The translations under genes were made by a program, and so were the position numbers. Under the pieces are notes generated by a model. The model saw nothing but the letters and a program-made list of their open reading frames with translations. It was not told the origin of the DNA and did no database searches. Shown piece after piece: positions 32,650-42,200 of a DNA stretch of 64,000 nucleotides. The first letter of the stretch is position 1. The number at the start of each line of letters is the position of its first letter. Location of the stretch: assembly GCA_040756735.1 (NCBI GenBank), contig JBFLYC010000003.1, positions 62,001-126,000 of the forward strand, written 5' to 3'. This DNA comes from JBFLYC01 sp040756735. Its GTDB lineage: Bacteria; Bacillota; DSM-16504; Desulfitibacterales; Desulfitibacteraceae.

Positions 32650-33593
32650 TTCTGAGCTCCTATACCTTTTTCCAACAATAAATTGGTTTCTTCTGTAAGA
32701 TTACCGGAGGGTTCCAAACCATTCAACAGTTGAAAATACCTTACAGCTGCAGCAGTCATTTGACCAAATCTACCATCAGCAGGCCCCCAATAAATACCCA
32801 GGTCCCGAAGCTTGTATTGAACAGGAATCAAGCTTTGAGAGTTGGCCCCAATCTTAATCTCAGATTTTGTGATTGGAGGGTAATCCCCAATTATAGTAAC
32901 TGGCGTTCCAATTTTAACCAGGGGATAAATTTCTTCAACATGCTGGTTATGCATCCTTATGCAGCCTGCAGATGCCCGCCTGCCAATTGACCATGGCTTG
33001 TTTGTCCCATGGACTCCGTAGCTGCCCCAGGGTACATTTAAGCCCATCCACCTGGTTCCCAGTGCACCACCTGATTTGTAGGATTTATTAGCTACCTTAA
33101 ATTCTCCAACGGGCGTTGGGGAATTATTCTTGCCAATTGCCACAGGGTACTGCTTATATAATTTACCTCCAACATATAAGCTTAACAAGTTTTTATGCTT
33201 ATCTATGATGATCTTGACATCCCCTGATACCGGCTCTTTAGTTTCGGAAGAGGGAGGCGCCTTGATATCCTGCGCCAGGGCATTCCACGTTTCTAGGGTT
33301 ACAATGGACACAGCGCCCATTCCCCTATCTTTGTGAAACTTGACCACACTTTGTTGAGTGCAATGGTCATAAATGCCAGTAATTTGTCCATTGTAATATC
33401 CTAGTTCCTGCAACCTTAACTGCAGTTCCTCCACATCAGGACCATGCTGAGGAGGATCTGCTGCCCAAAGCACCCTGTCTTCATCCGCACATCCCAACAA
33501 CTGAGCACCCTCATAACTTGCTGCCCCACCCCCCCAATCAATTACCAGCAGCATAAAGATTAAGAGAACAACACTTTGTGCAGTTCTTTTCAT
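32646..33593 (-). CDS. L,D-transpeptidase (YkuD) with two peptidoglycan-binding domains
   Basis: This 315-residue exported protein has a signal peptide and an N-terminal peptidoglycan-binding module (VEELQLRLQELGYYNGQITGIYD in part). The catalytic YkuD domain (about 125-245) has GVHGTNKPWSIGRRASAGCIRMHN, where His and the Cys of SAGCIRMHN are the active site. A second PG-binding module (LRDLGIYWGPADGRFGQMTAAAV) lies at the end. It forms 3-3 crosslinks or attaches proteins in the cell wall; spore-cortex roles are known for relatives. It lies last in the run DUF2062, DedA, panD. Confidence 0.92.
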   Translation of the reverse strand: MKRTAQSVVLLIFMLLVIDWGGGAASYEGAQLLGCADEDRVLWAADPPQHGPDVEELQLRLQELGYYNGQITGIYDHCTQQSVVKFHKDRGMGAVSIVTLETWNALAQDIKAPPSSETKEPVSGDVKIIIDKHKNLLSLYVGGKLYKQYPVAIGKNNSPTPVGEFKVANKSYKSGGALGTRWMGLNVPWGSYGVHGTNKPWSIGRRASAGCIRMHNQHVEEIYPLVKIGTPVTIIGDYPPITKSEIKIGANSQSLIPVQYKLRDLGIYWGPADGRFGQMTAAAVRYFQLLNGLEPSGNLTEETNLLLEKGIGAQN

Positions 33594-33677
33594 AGTAATG
33601 GGGCACCACCAAATGCTTTTAAATAGTCTACAATTTAATATTCCTAAAAGGCTGCAAGTATGCCTAAAACTTTGGAT

Positions 33678-34040
33678 TCACTTCGCTTTTTCTTTGACGA
33701 CTTTATTATCTGCATCAACAAAGACTAGTTTGGGTGTATGGTTTGCAGCCTCACCTTGTGTTAACAGGCAGTAAGCAATAATGATAATTTTGTCCCCAGG
33801 ATGAACCAGCCTGGCAGCAGCTCCATTCAGGCACACTATACCACTGCCCCTTTCACCCTTGATTACATATGTTTCAAACCTGGCTCCATTGTTGTTGTTT
33901 ACCACCTGTACCTTTTCATGGGGCATTATGCCGCTGGCATTTAATAAATCTTCATCGATTGTAATACTTCCCTGATAATTCAAGTTCGCATCTGTCACTA
34001 TTGCACCATGAATTTTTGCCTTTAACATATTTATATACAT
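33678..34040 (-). CDS. panD: Aspartate 1-decarboxylase
   Basis: PanD makes beta-alanine from aspartate for pantothenate and CoA. This 120-residue proenzyme has NYQGSITID, with self-cleavage between Gly24 and Ser25 to form the pyruvoyl group. Other family segments follow: KVQVVNNNNGARFETYVIKGERGSG and LNGAAARLVHPGDKIIII. The ATG at 34040 follows AGAGG by about eight bases. No panB or panC is adjacent; it follows a DedA gene by 35 bases. Confidence 0.95.
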   Translation of the reverse strand: MYINMLKAKIHGAIVTDANLNYQGSITIDEDLLNASGIMPHEKVQVVNNNNGARFETYVIKGERGSGIVCLNGAAARLVHPGDKIIIIAYCLLTQGEAANHTPKLVFVDADNKVVKEKAK

Positions 34041-34075
34041 GATTGAAACCTCTCTTTTTTGCACTCAAATATTTT

Positions 34076-34765
34076 TCAAATACCATTTTCATGTGTGGTA
34101 AAATTGTTGCCTTTGGAATTCAGCTCTTGGAATGCATTTTTCTTCCTGAACCCTTCAAATATTTTTAAACCTCCCAAGACAAGAGCAGCCCACACAGCAA
34201 TTGCTAAAATATTGTATAGCATGGGCAACTTCATTCCACCCCAAAGAGAATAAAAAAGAATTGCCGGAGTTTGTCCAAGGGCAGTCCCTATTACATAATA
34301 ACGAGCCTTTATCAAGGTGAAGCCAAAGGCATAACTGGCCAGGTCAGCTGGGATAAATGGCATTAACCTGACTACAAAAACCGCCTTTTCCTGGTATCTC
34401 TCCAGAAAACCCATGATTTTTCTTAAAAATTCATTTTTTATTTGCATGTTTAACCCAAAGTAGCGGACCAGAGCAAAACATAAATATGCACTTATTAACG
34501 AACCTATCCAGGAAACGATTAGTCCACCTAAAGCCCCAAAAATAATACCGTTAGCAATATAAATAAAAACAGCAGGAATTGGCGCTACAAACGCCTGCAG
34601 TAAAATCAAAGATATAGAACCTAAAGGTGCAAAAATGCCCCATTGGTCTAAAAAGTTTTGAATCTTTTGCATATCGCCAATTATTAGCGCCTGGATAATG
34701 CCTGTGCTGTAAAAAAAACTCACCACAATTAGCAGCGCCAACAAACCTGCAATTTTCTTATACAT
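34076..34765 (-). CDS. TVP38/TMEM64 (DedA-like, VTT domain) membrane protein
   Basis: This 229-residue polytopic protein has the VTT core: GGLIVSWIGSLISAYLCFALVRYFG, the loop with FVVRLMPFIPADLASYAFGFT and the C-terminal helices. Relatives act as lipid scramblases or in envelope homeostasis. The ATG at 34765 has GGGAGG five bases ahead and gives a usual N-terminus (YKKIAGLLALLIVV). It follows the DUF2062 gene by 13 bases, suggesting one operon. Confidence 0.88.
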   Translation of the reverse strand: MYKKIAGLLALLIVVSFFYSTGIIQALIIGDMQKIQNFLDQWGIFAPLGSISLILLQAFVAPIPAVFIYIANGIIFGALGGLIVSWIGSLISAYLCFALVRYFGLNMQIKNEFLRKIMGFLERYQEKAVFVVRLMPFIPADLASYAFGFTLIKARYYVIGTALGQTPAILFYSLWGGMKLPMLYNILAIAVWAALVLGGLKIFEGFRKKNAFQELNSKGNNFTTHENGI

Positions 34766-34778
34766 GTAAACCTCCCAG

Positions 34779-35342
34779 CTATAATCTAGCTTTAGGATAG
34801 ACACACTCCCCTTGTGTTTCAGCAGGTACATGTTCGGGCCGTTTATATCGTTTGTTTAAAATTAAATAAATTATGAAATATATTATTATGGCGCCTAAAA
34901 AGGCATTTACTATGGCACCTATAAAAAAATCTGCTGTATAATCCTGTATTTTATCTAAATAAAAATAGCTGGTAGGCTGTTCTACTATTTCTTCTATTTT
35001 AGTTAAAGATTCTTGTATAGACTCTTGTAAACTTTCCTCAAGCTCGACTTTTTCAACCTTATCTCCTTTTAATAATCTCCCGGTTAACATATTCAAGCTG
35101 TATAAAACTGGAATAAAAAAACCCGTGGCCAAATTACAAGTTAAAGCTGCAACTATACTTCCCCTTATGATACGCGCCGCACCCATTGACAAAAAGGGGC
35201 CTATTCCTAATGAAGGAATAAAATTCCAAAAAAGACCAATAGCTGCTCCCAGGGCTATGGAATGCGGACTACCCTTCAATTTTAGGATTGCTCTAAAGCG
35301 TGCTCGCAGTCTTCTGAAGGTTTTTTTTGCCAAGCAAATCAC
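34779..35342 (-). CDS. DUF2062 membrane protein
   Basis: The 187-residue product contains the DUF2062 signature GSPHSIALGAAIGLFWNFIPSLG and GPFLSMGAARIIRGS, several membrane helices and an acidic loop (about 100-125, LEESLQESIQESLTKIEE). Its function is unknown; it is commonly found near envelope or lipid genes, as here (DedA-like). The start is GTG at 35342 with only a weak upstream site. Confidence 0.82.
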   Translation of the reverse strand: MICLAKKTFRRLRARFRAILKLKGSPHSIALGAAIGLFWNFIPSLGIGPFLSMGAARIIRGSIVAALTCNLATGFFIPVLYSLNMLTGRLLKGDKVEKVELEESLQESIQESLTKIEEIVEQPTSYFYLDKIQDYTADFFIGAIVNAFLGAIIIYFIIYLILNKRYKRPEHVPAETQGECVYPKARL

Positions 35343-35697
35343 CGTCTATATCTAAGTATAATCCAATTATACCACGTTTATTTTTGATGTATATAGCCTG
35401 CGTCTCTCGCATGTTCCATTCCTCGACAAATATTTGAATTTTTCTTCGACATTTTTTTATACAATGCAACGCAGTATACAGTAATTAGTATATGATGTTT
35501 TAGATAAAAGGTATACATAAAAAATTATAAGTGAGAAATCATTAGGCGGCTTACTTTTGTTTTTTTATTGAACTATGGGTAAAAGTATATATAATGTCCA
35601 TATTATCTGCTCTGTGATTAATGTTAATATGCGCGAAAGAGCTTAGCTTCAAACAACGCTAAGCCCTTTTAATGATAAGACTTTTAATTTGCAGTAT
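35343..35697. other. Intergenic region without a gene; one hairpin
   Basis: This stretch is AT-rich. The only structure seen is GCTTAGC (35641-35647) pairing with GCTAAGC (35658-35664), followed by CCTTTT, a weak terminator-like hairpin. No coding signal. Confidence 0.5.
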
Positions 35698-36035
35698 TTA
35701 TGCCATATCCATCTGCGAAAGCTGCTTTAACTGATCATGCTTGCCGTAAATAACGGCGGCAACCTGCACCTTACTATTTTCTTCGTCATTCCAGAAATAA
35801 ATGAAAAAGTTTTTCACAGGCATTTTGCGAACGCCACAGGTGTGTCACGGTTCTTCCTCGGTTAACGCAACCGCTGCGGAAACAGTGAAAGCAACGAAAT
35901 CGAGCGTTCTATTTCGTTGAGCAAACTCAAGGCGGCTTTCGGTGCTTTTAACTCGGAAACGATGTATTTTACGATTTCCTGTAGTTGTTCCTCCGCCTGT
36001 GTGGTGATTTTAACTGTATACGTATTGTCTGCCAT
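35698..36035 (-). pseudogene. RelE/ParE-type toxin pseudogene
   Basis: ATG at 36035 opens MADNTYTVKITTQAEEQLQE, a RelE/ParE-like start, but the frame stops after 58 residues at FPQRLR. One missing G restores the homologous frame (VALTEEEP), which then meets TGA where Trp is expected before HTCGVRKMPVKNFF. The C-terminus IYFWNDEENSKVQVAAVIYG...QLSQMDMA is intact. So there are two lesions: a -1 frameshift and a nonsense codon. The toxin is therefore dead, while its antitoxin gene upstream is intact. Confidence 0.85.
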
Positions 36036-36038
36036 AAT

Positions 36039-36338
36039 CTATAATCCTCGTCTTAAATCAACGAACACCTCAGAAGCTGGACGAGAATGGTCAGCTTTTG
36101 CTTCATCCAAACCCTTCTGCATGATTGTATTGAACGCGTCGGCGTCCATTTCATCCTGTGCCATTGGAGCGGCGGGAAGCGACAGGGAAAACGGAATGCT
36201 TTTGGTCAAAACAATTTGCTTGTAGAGCATGTTAATAACAACAGAAGCCGGAATCCCCAGTTTTGACATTATCGCTTCCGCTTTTTCCTTTATTTCTGGC
36301 TCGACACGAGCGAGGACATTTGCTGTTTTAGCAGCCAT
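36039..36338 (-). CDS. RelB/DinJ-family antitoxin (orphaned)
   Basis: The 99-residue product starts AAKTANVLARVEPEIKEKAEAIMSKLGIPASVVINMLYKQIVLTKSIPF (shown in shorter family pieces: VLARVEPEIKEKAE and GIPASVVINMLYKQI), the ribbon-helix-helix DNA-binding part. The acidic toxin-binding tail ends ASEVFVDLRRGL. GGTGG lies eight bases before the ATG at 36338. The stop is four bases from the toxin pseudogene start, the normal TA layout. It may persist as an anti-addiction or autorepressor protein. Confidence 0.85.
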   Translation of the reverse strand: MAAKTANVLARVEPEIKEKAEAIMSKLGIPASVVINMLYKQIVLTKSIPFSLSLPAAPMAQDEMDADAFNTIMQKGLDEAKADHSRPASEVFVDLRRGL

Positions 36339-36365
36339 AATAGCACCACCTTTCCTTTTAACCAT

Positions 36366-36667
36366 TACATTCTATTGTATAACGTTTAGCAATACATTAT
36401 TCAGCTTTATTCCTGACTCCGAATTTCAACGTTTCGCATCTTCTAACGCTAAGTATTGAAATCTTAATATTGATGCTTAAGTAATAAATGGTTTAGAACT
36501 TCGCAAATAACACCAAGAGAGAGGCATTATCACTTTGCGGGACAACGTCTCTCTTGCTTTTCCGTATCGGTTTGGGGTATGGTTCAACAAGTTTCTCTAT
36601 TGAACCGTGCCTTTTCCTTCTCACTTTTTTTCTTGACTATAATTAATATGCCTATCTTAACTGCAGT
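36366..36667. other. Intergenic region with two hairpins
   Basis: CAAGAGAGA (36514-36522) pairs with TCTCTCTTG (36548-36556) followed by CTTTTCC. GGTTCAA (36581-36587) pairs with TTGAACC (36600-36606) followed by GTGCCTTTTCC. These could terminate plus-strand transcripts, though no plus-strand gene precedes them. No coding frame is supported. Confidence 0.5.
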
Positions 36668-37240
36668 TTATATACCATTGATTTTTTTTATCAACGTGGC
36701 TACATTTTTTGAAAACCTTTTTACAGTATCAAGACCTTCTGTATCATGCATGGCATCCCCTGGGGCTTTTCCAAAGACAATATTCCAATATGTAGAACCG
36801 GGCACAACCATTTCATTGATAAAATAAAACATCAGCATCTCCTGATACGAAGTAGACAAACCTCCACGCCTGGCCACAGCTATAGGGCCTCCCACCTTCC
36901 AGGATAAAAACCCATCAGTGCTGCGGGACACCATGCCAATCCTCTGTAAAGCATTCATCATGTCCCCCCTGGCAGTACCGAAATATACAGGAGCTCCCAC
37001 TATAAAACCTTGACATTCTTTTACCTTCTCAATGATTTCATTTAACCCGTCATCTAATGCGCATCTTTTGATACTGGCGCATTTTCTACAATCAATACAG
37101 GCATTGATCCTTTTACCTGCCAAAGATATTACCTCTGCTGCGAGTCCTTCTTCTTTGATAACTTTCTCGCATTCAGCAAGTATTTGCATGGTATTGCCTT
37201 TGATTTTAGGACTGCCTGACAATAAAAGTACTTTTTCCAA
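36668..37240 (-). CDS. Flavodoxin-fold NAD(P)H/iron-sulfur flavoprotein
   Basis: The product has about 190 residues and begins MEKVLLLSGSPKIKGNTMQIL, with the FMN-binding SGSPKIKGNT. It has the Cys-rich loop CIDCRKCASIKRC and VGAPVYFGTARGDMMNAL. This is the layout of iron-sulfur flavoproteins (Isf) and NADPH-dependent FMN reductases in anaerobes. The TTG at 37240 has GGAGG eight bases upstream; the ATG at 37261 is the alternative. Partner and substrate are unknown. A second, different family member is at 44514-45083. Confidence 0.85.
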   Translation of the reverse strand: MEKVLLLSGSPKIKGNTMQILAECEKVIKEEGLAAEVISLAGKRINACIDCRKCASIKRCALDDGLNEIIEKVKECQGFIVGAPVYFGTARGDMMNALQRIGMVSRSTDGFLSWKVGGPIAVARRGGLSTSYQEMLMFYFINEMVVPGSTYWNIVFGKAPGDAMHDTEGLDTVKRFSKNVATLIKKINGI

Positions 37241-37371
37241 AACTTTTCCCTCCGATTCCATTACTTTTCCATGACTCCTTATGAGAAAATGTTAATGTAC
37301 TTTTTATCGATTATAACATAACTTTAGCTGTAATAGAGGATTATTTCACCTTAATTCACCTTAATTTACTT

Positions 37372-38235
37372 CTATACTTCCCAGAGCATCATGCCGATAC
37401 TGCTGCTGGTTTTTTTTACAACCAGCCCGTTATTTGCCCTGGCCTGCAAAAAACTTTTCACTTTTTCTTCAATATCTGGTGTAATTTCTGTATATAGTCC
37501 AAGGTGACTTACTATCTCAACAAAAACATCCTCCAGGGCAACCTCTCTTTCCGAATCATTTTTTTCAAAGGTCAGTTTGGCATAATATCCCATGGAATAC
37601 AACATGTTGAAGGGATAAATGATTTCAGGGGTATATACTTTATATTCATCCCCCAAAAGTTCTCTGGAAATTTCCTCCTGTAAAGGGTATACCCTGGACC
37701 CGGCAAAACTGCTGATATAACAGTATTTTTTGGATGCTGAAATCATCTTCTGCAGGGTTTCCTTACTATTTACACCAGGAGACATGGATGCAAAAACCAG
37801 GTCAAATTTTTTGACCCAACCCTCTTTCTCAAGGTCTATAGTCTCCCATCCTTCTCCTACTGGGAAAATACCTTCTAACTTCTCCTTGGAAATCCGCTCT
37901 TTAAGTATAGCAAGCATATTCTCAGCAGGATCCAGAGCCCATACCTTAAGTCCCATGCGGGCAAAAGGTATAGCAAAATTGCCAGGTCCTGAACCAATGT
38001 CTAAGACTTCCATTCCTTCCTGCAGATCTACACTGCAATACTTCAAAAAGTCATGGACAGACTGCCATCTCCTGTGCATATTATGCCCATGGGTTTGCCT
38101 GCTGTAACTGGCGGCTCTTCTATTCCATTTTTCAACCGGATATTCCTGAAAACCTTTCACATCCTTTAGGGAAGAAGACCTGCTCCTGCTGCGCTTCCAG
38201 AGAGCTTCCCAAAATTCTGCATCTAAAATATACAC
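37372..38235 (-). CDS. Class I SAM-dependent methyltransferase
   Basis: This 287-residue protein has a basic N-terminal extension (RSRSRSSSLKDVKGFQEYPVEKW in part), then the SAM motif VLDIGSGPGNFAIPFARMG, the acidic WALDPAENM and FDLVFASMSPGVNS. The C-terminal part is of unknown family. Long methyltransferases of this kind are common in anaerobic Firmicutes; the substrate cannot be assigned. The start is GTG at 38235 with a weak AGGA site. Confidence 0.85.
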   Translation of the reverse strand: MYILDAEFWEALWKRSRSRSSSLKDVKGFQEYPVEKWNRRAASYSRQTHGHNMHRRWQSVHDFLKYCSVDLQEGMEVLDIGSGPGNFAIPFARMGLKVWALDPAENMLAILKERISKEKLEGIFPVGEGWETIDLEKEGWVKKFDLVFASMSPGVNSKETLQKMISASKKYCYISSFAGSRVYPLQEEISRELLGDEYKVYTPEIIYPFNMLYSMGYYAKLTFEKNDSEREVALEDVFVEIVSHLGLYTEITPDIEEKVKSFLQARANNGLVVKKTSSSIGMMLWEV

Positions 38236-38282
38236 TGCCAGATACCATCCTTTCTATAAAGAAGTGGCAAGTGAGAAGTTAA

Positions 38283-38309
38283 GTTAGAAGTTAGAAGTTA
38301 GAAGTTAGA
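38283..38309. repeat. Heptamer tandem repeat
   Basis: GTTAGAA is repeated 3.9 times in the short gap between the methyltransferase and Memo-like genes. Confidence 0.85.
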
Positions 38310-38323
38310 TCTAAGCAATCAAA

Positions 38324-39235
38324 TCATATTTTATTTTGGTGATAGAACAGCATAGTGATGTAGCTTGTTGTTTCTATAAGGTCGTTCCCCAAGATTATGC
38401 CGGAATTAGTATTTGCCAGGATCTCAAATTCTTTACATCCCATCCTATCCATGGCCGCAAAGATGACACCTATGGAAGCAGGAGAATCCAGATAGTCATT
38501 GCCCATGGCAAATATCCTGCCCATATTTTTAGCTTTAAGGGCCGTGATAGTTTCAGCATCTTTTGCTTCCGCTTCCTTTCTGGTAAGATAGTGAGAAAAA
38601 TCCACAGAAGCAATAATCACAGCCCCCGCACGTTCCTTCTCAGCAAGAGCTGCCAGGTGTTCCCCTAAAGCCTTCGCCTCCTGCCAGGTAACATCATAGT
38701 GCAGGATAATTGGTAAAACCTTTGCTTCCGGTAAATAGTATTTAACAAAGGGCATGAGATTGCCCATGGAATGTTCAGTGGAAAATACCTGATCATTTCT
38801 TTGTACTAAAGATAACTTCAAAACTTCATCTGCTATCTGGTTATCAACCTCAACCATGCCGAAGGGAGTCTCCCACGCCCAGAGGCTTGTTAAGATTCTT
38901 GCCCCTTTGTTAAAATGGTTTGGCCCGACGATAATCACCAACGACGGCTCCTGATGAGCCAGTTCTGCAAAAACCTGGCCCATTAATTCATGGGCCAGGA
39001 GATGGTGGGGCACTACAGCCCCACCTATTATACCTGGAACCCCTTCGCCAGGGTTGCCGGCATCCTTTCCTCCGAACCACTGGGGCTCAAAAAATATATT
39101 AGGGTGAAAATGATGATTGCCTACAACAAATCCCGCCCGGTCCCGGTTATTAATTCTATCTTCACTGGAGCCTGTAAAAGCTGCTACAGCCAACACAATC
39201 ATACAGGCAATGGATAAAAACAGCAGCTTTTTCAT
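38324..39235 (-). CDS. Memo-like protein (AmmeMemoRadiSam system protein B) with signal peptide
   Basis: The 303-residue product has a hydrophobic N-terminus (LLFLSIACMIVLAVAAF), then VPHHLLAHELMG, VGPNHFNKGARI, ASVDFSHYLTRKEAEAKD and ANTNSGIILGNDLIETTSY. These are the Memo signatures with conserved His that resemble extradiol dioxygenase metal ligands. In the AmmeMemoRadiSam trio the partners are AMMECR1 and a radical SAM protein; neither is here, and this copy is exported. Its ATG overlaps the stop of the large A2M gene (ATGA), so the two are translationally coupled. Confidence 0.88.
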   Translation of the reverse strand: MKKLLFLSIACMIVLAVAAFTGSSEDRINNRDRAGFVVGNHHFHPNIFFEPQWFGGKDAGNPGEGVPGIIGGAVVPHHLLAHELMGQVFAELAHQEPSLVIIVGPNHFNKGARILTSLWAWETPFGMVEVDNQIADEVLKLSLVQRNDQVFSTEHSMGNLMPFVKYYLPEAKVLPIILHYDVTWQEAKALGEHLAALAEKERAGAVIIASVDFSHYLTRKEAEAKDAETITALKAKNMGRIFAMGNDYLDSPASIGVIFAAMDRMGCKEFEILANTNSGIILGNDLIETTSYITMLFYHQNKI

Positions 39236-42200
39236 TTGATGGACACCCTATCAGTCTTGGTTATGCCATAGATCTTACCGCTTTTCGCATGACTGATAAT
39301 TGCTCCCTCTGCGGAAAAGTCCCCAGCATTTACTACCCTGGCATAATAATGGAAAGAACTATTGTTTTTGCCAACCAAAAATACAGCTTTCTGGCCCCTG
39401 ATCTCAACTGGATAACCAAGCATCCTGTCGTAACTGATCCCTCTAATGTATGGCCTTGGCACTATCTTTAGCCCTGCCGGCAGAAAATCAACGATTTCGT
39501 AAACACCTGCAGGCGCCTTGTCGCTAAATTGATAAGTTATCTTTACCTGTATCAGGTCATTAGCTTTGATAGTACCATCAGATTTGCCGCGGGCAACGCT
39601 GTAACTTCTCGTTATTTTTACTTCGTCACTGCCTGGGAATTCACCTGGGTCAAAGGGAGCCTCATAAGCAGCCGTAACCCCTACTCTGCCGCTGATGCCG
39701 CCAAACCTCAAAGTCTCAAGCTTTGCAGGTGTCAACAGGAGAGTAAAGGTTTTACCTGCCTGCAGACTGACCTTTTGTTCCTTCCCATCCAAGTAATAAC
39801 TAAAGCTGGCTTCCTCTTTGGGCATCCTGGGAAGGGCTTTATTTAAAAACATCAATTGCTGCAAGTAAACCAGGATATCTTTGGTATAATTTTCGAGCAC
39901 ATACTGCTGCAGTTTATAGGACTCCTCATAATTTACGGTGGCTGCTGCCAGGGCAGCTAAAGCTGTAGCGTCAAGAATATCATCCTGGTCACTGCCTGTA
40001 TTGATACGCATATACTTGCCGGCAGTTTCTCCATGGGCTTTTAACAGTTCCTGCAAATAAACCGCCGCCCTTTGTTCATCTCCTAGTTCTATCAAAGCCA
40101 GGATTAAATACAATCGCTCATTAACATTCAGGCCTTCCTGTCCCAAAACGACCATGACCTCCTGCAGTACCGGTTCACCAAGGGCTGCCAGGCCGTAGAG
40201 GGCTGTTATACCCCTTTCCCTAGTCTCTTCAGGATCGTCAGCTATTCTATAAAAATACTCTGCCAACAAAGCTGTATCAAAGGCTTCCTGGTAGAGCCCC
40301 GCTATTTTTACACTGAGCTCAAGGTCATCATCTGCATAGGGCAGAATAGCTATTCCTCCATTATGAGTTTGATAGCTGGATAAAACTGCTTGTTCTTCAT
40401 CCCAAAAGTCCTGTAAATCTGGAAAATATTTTTTTAACATTTCCCTGGAAACCATGGGAGCCAGCTTTTGCTCTATCCTGCTGCCGCCGACCCATGCCAG
40501 GCTCCAGAGCAGGTTTAAATACTGACTTCGCTCATAATCTACAAAGGTCAGCATGGTAGGAGCATTATCCGCCCCAATAATCCTGGTTTTATCCTCAAGG
40601 AAATAAAAGTCTGTGCGCTTCCTGGTCATAATAGTATTGACCACATTTACCGGCAAAACAAGGGTATCTTGCAGGTCTTCTTTAGTTTTTCCTGTGATGG
40701 ACAGCTTATAATGTCCTATTTCCAGTGCAGGCAGCTGCAAATTGCTGGTTTCAAAGGCTTTAGCGGTTAAGTTTTGTTCAAAAACTATCCCATCACTATC
40801 AGATTTCAACTTAACGCTAAAAGATACGGCGCTGCCCCCTTTAAGACCGCTGCCAAAAGAACGAATTGGAATGACTGGTTTATCACCTGTTAAATAAGTA
40901 TCACCCACTATTGCATCTACAAAGAAAGGCAGTTTAACAATAACCTTGGCAGTGCCGCTTCCAGCATGGAGGTTTCCTGTAACAGCTTGATATGTCAGCC
41001 TCCAGGCAGTGAGATTATCAGGGACAGTAAAGGATACTTTAGCCTTCCCGCTGCTATCAGTAGAGACTGTCTCGAAGAATACTGCATCCTTGAAGTCCTT
41101 TCTTTCCGAATCCCCTTCTCCCCCCTGCTCAGCGCCGCCTCCATAAAGGGACTGATCCACATGGGTGCTGATTGTTTTGTATATTCCTGAACGAATATAA
41201 TTTCTGTATAAAGTACCTAAAACATCAGCATGCTGGTCCCTTAACGCGTAGAGGGCCTCATCAACCAGGTTCAGGTTTACCCTGGCAACCATAGGTTTGC
41301 CTGTTTTATCCTTTACTTCTATGTCTACATTAACAGTGTCCTTGGGCCTGTATTCATCCTTGTCAAGCGAGACTTTAATATCCAGAGCTCGTTCTTGTTC
41401 ATCATAGGGAACTACATGGTCATAGGTATCTCGATAAAACCTGCCGTCAAAATAAACCACCCTAACCCAGAAGTTGGGGATTAGTTCTTCTTTAAAAACA
41501 GTGGAGAAAGTCCCGTTATCCTGGACCTGACTGCTGAGTAATCCTTCCCGGGAAGTGATAAATAGAAAACCATTTTCCCGGGGCAGCACATCATTCTCAT
41601 TGTTTTTCATGACTAGACTAACTGTTTCTCCGATTTTGAACCTGTATTTCTGGTTTTGGTAGTTCAGATAATACCAATTATAGTCATATTCTATATAAAA
41701 CCATTTACCCCTAACATGGATTTCACTCACAGCCAGGTTTCCTCTGTAATCAACTGCGGACAGCTTAATCCAATAAGCCTCTTTTTCCTCGGCATCAAAG
41801 CTGAACTCAGCTTTTCCCCCAGCATCAGTAAAAACCGCACCTTCTGTAACTAATTCTCTTCTGTTGAAATAAGTGTATCGCTTTTGCACCTTTTTATTAA
41901 TAAAATCATAGTATTCTCCTGCTTCTTTCTTTTCCCAGATATCTTTATAGACTACAATATCTACCTGGTGATTGGGTGCAGGTCCATCCTGCAGGGCTTT
42001 TATATACCACCCATCAAATTCGTCATTATCTGCCCTGGCCGCATTAAGCTTGTTAAGGCTAATATCTACCTTGCCAGTCGCCCCGCTGACCTCTCCTTGA
42101 GCTTCAATAGAGATATCATTGTTTAGAACTATTACGTGTGAACTGCTATAAATATCTCCGCTTTCAGGCAAACTGGCATGCAGGTGCATGTACTTGCTTG

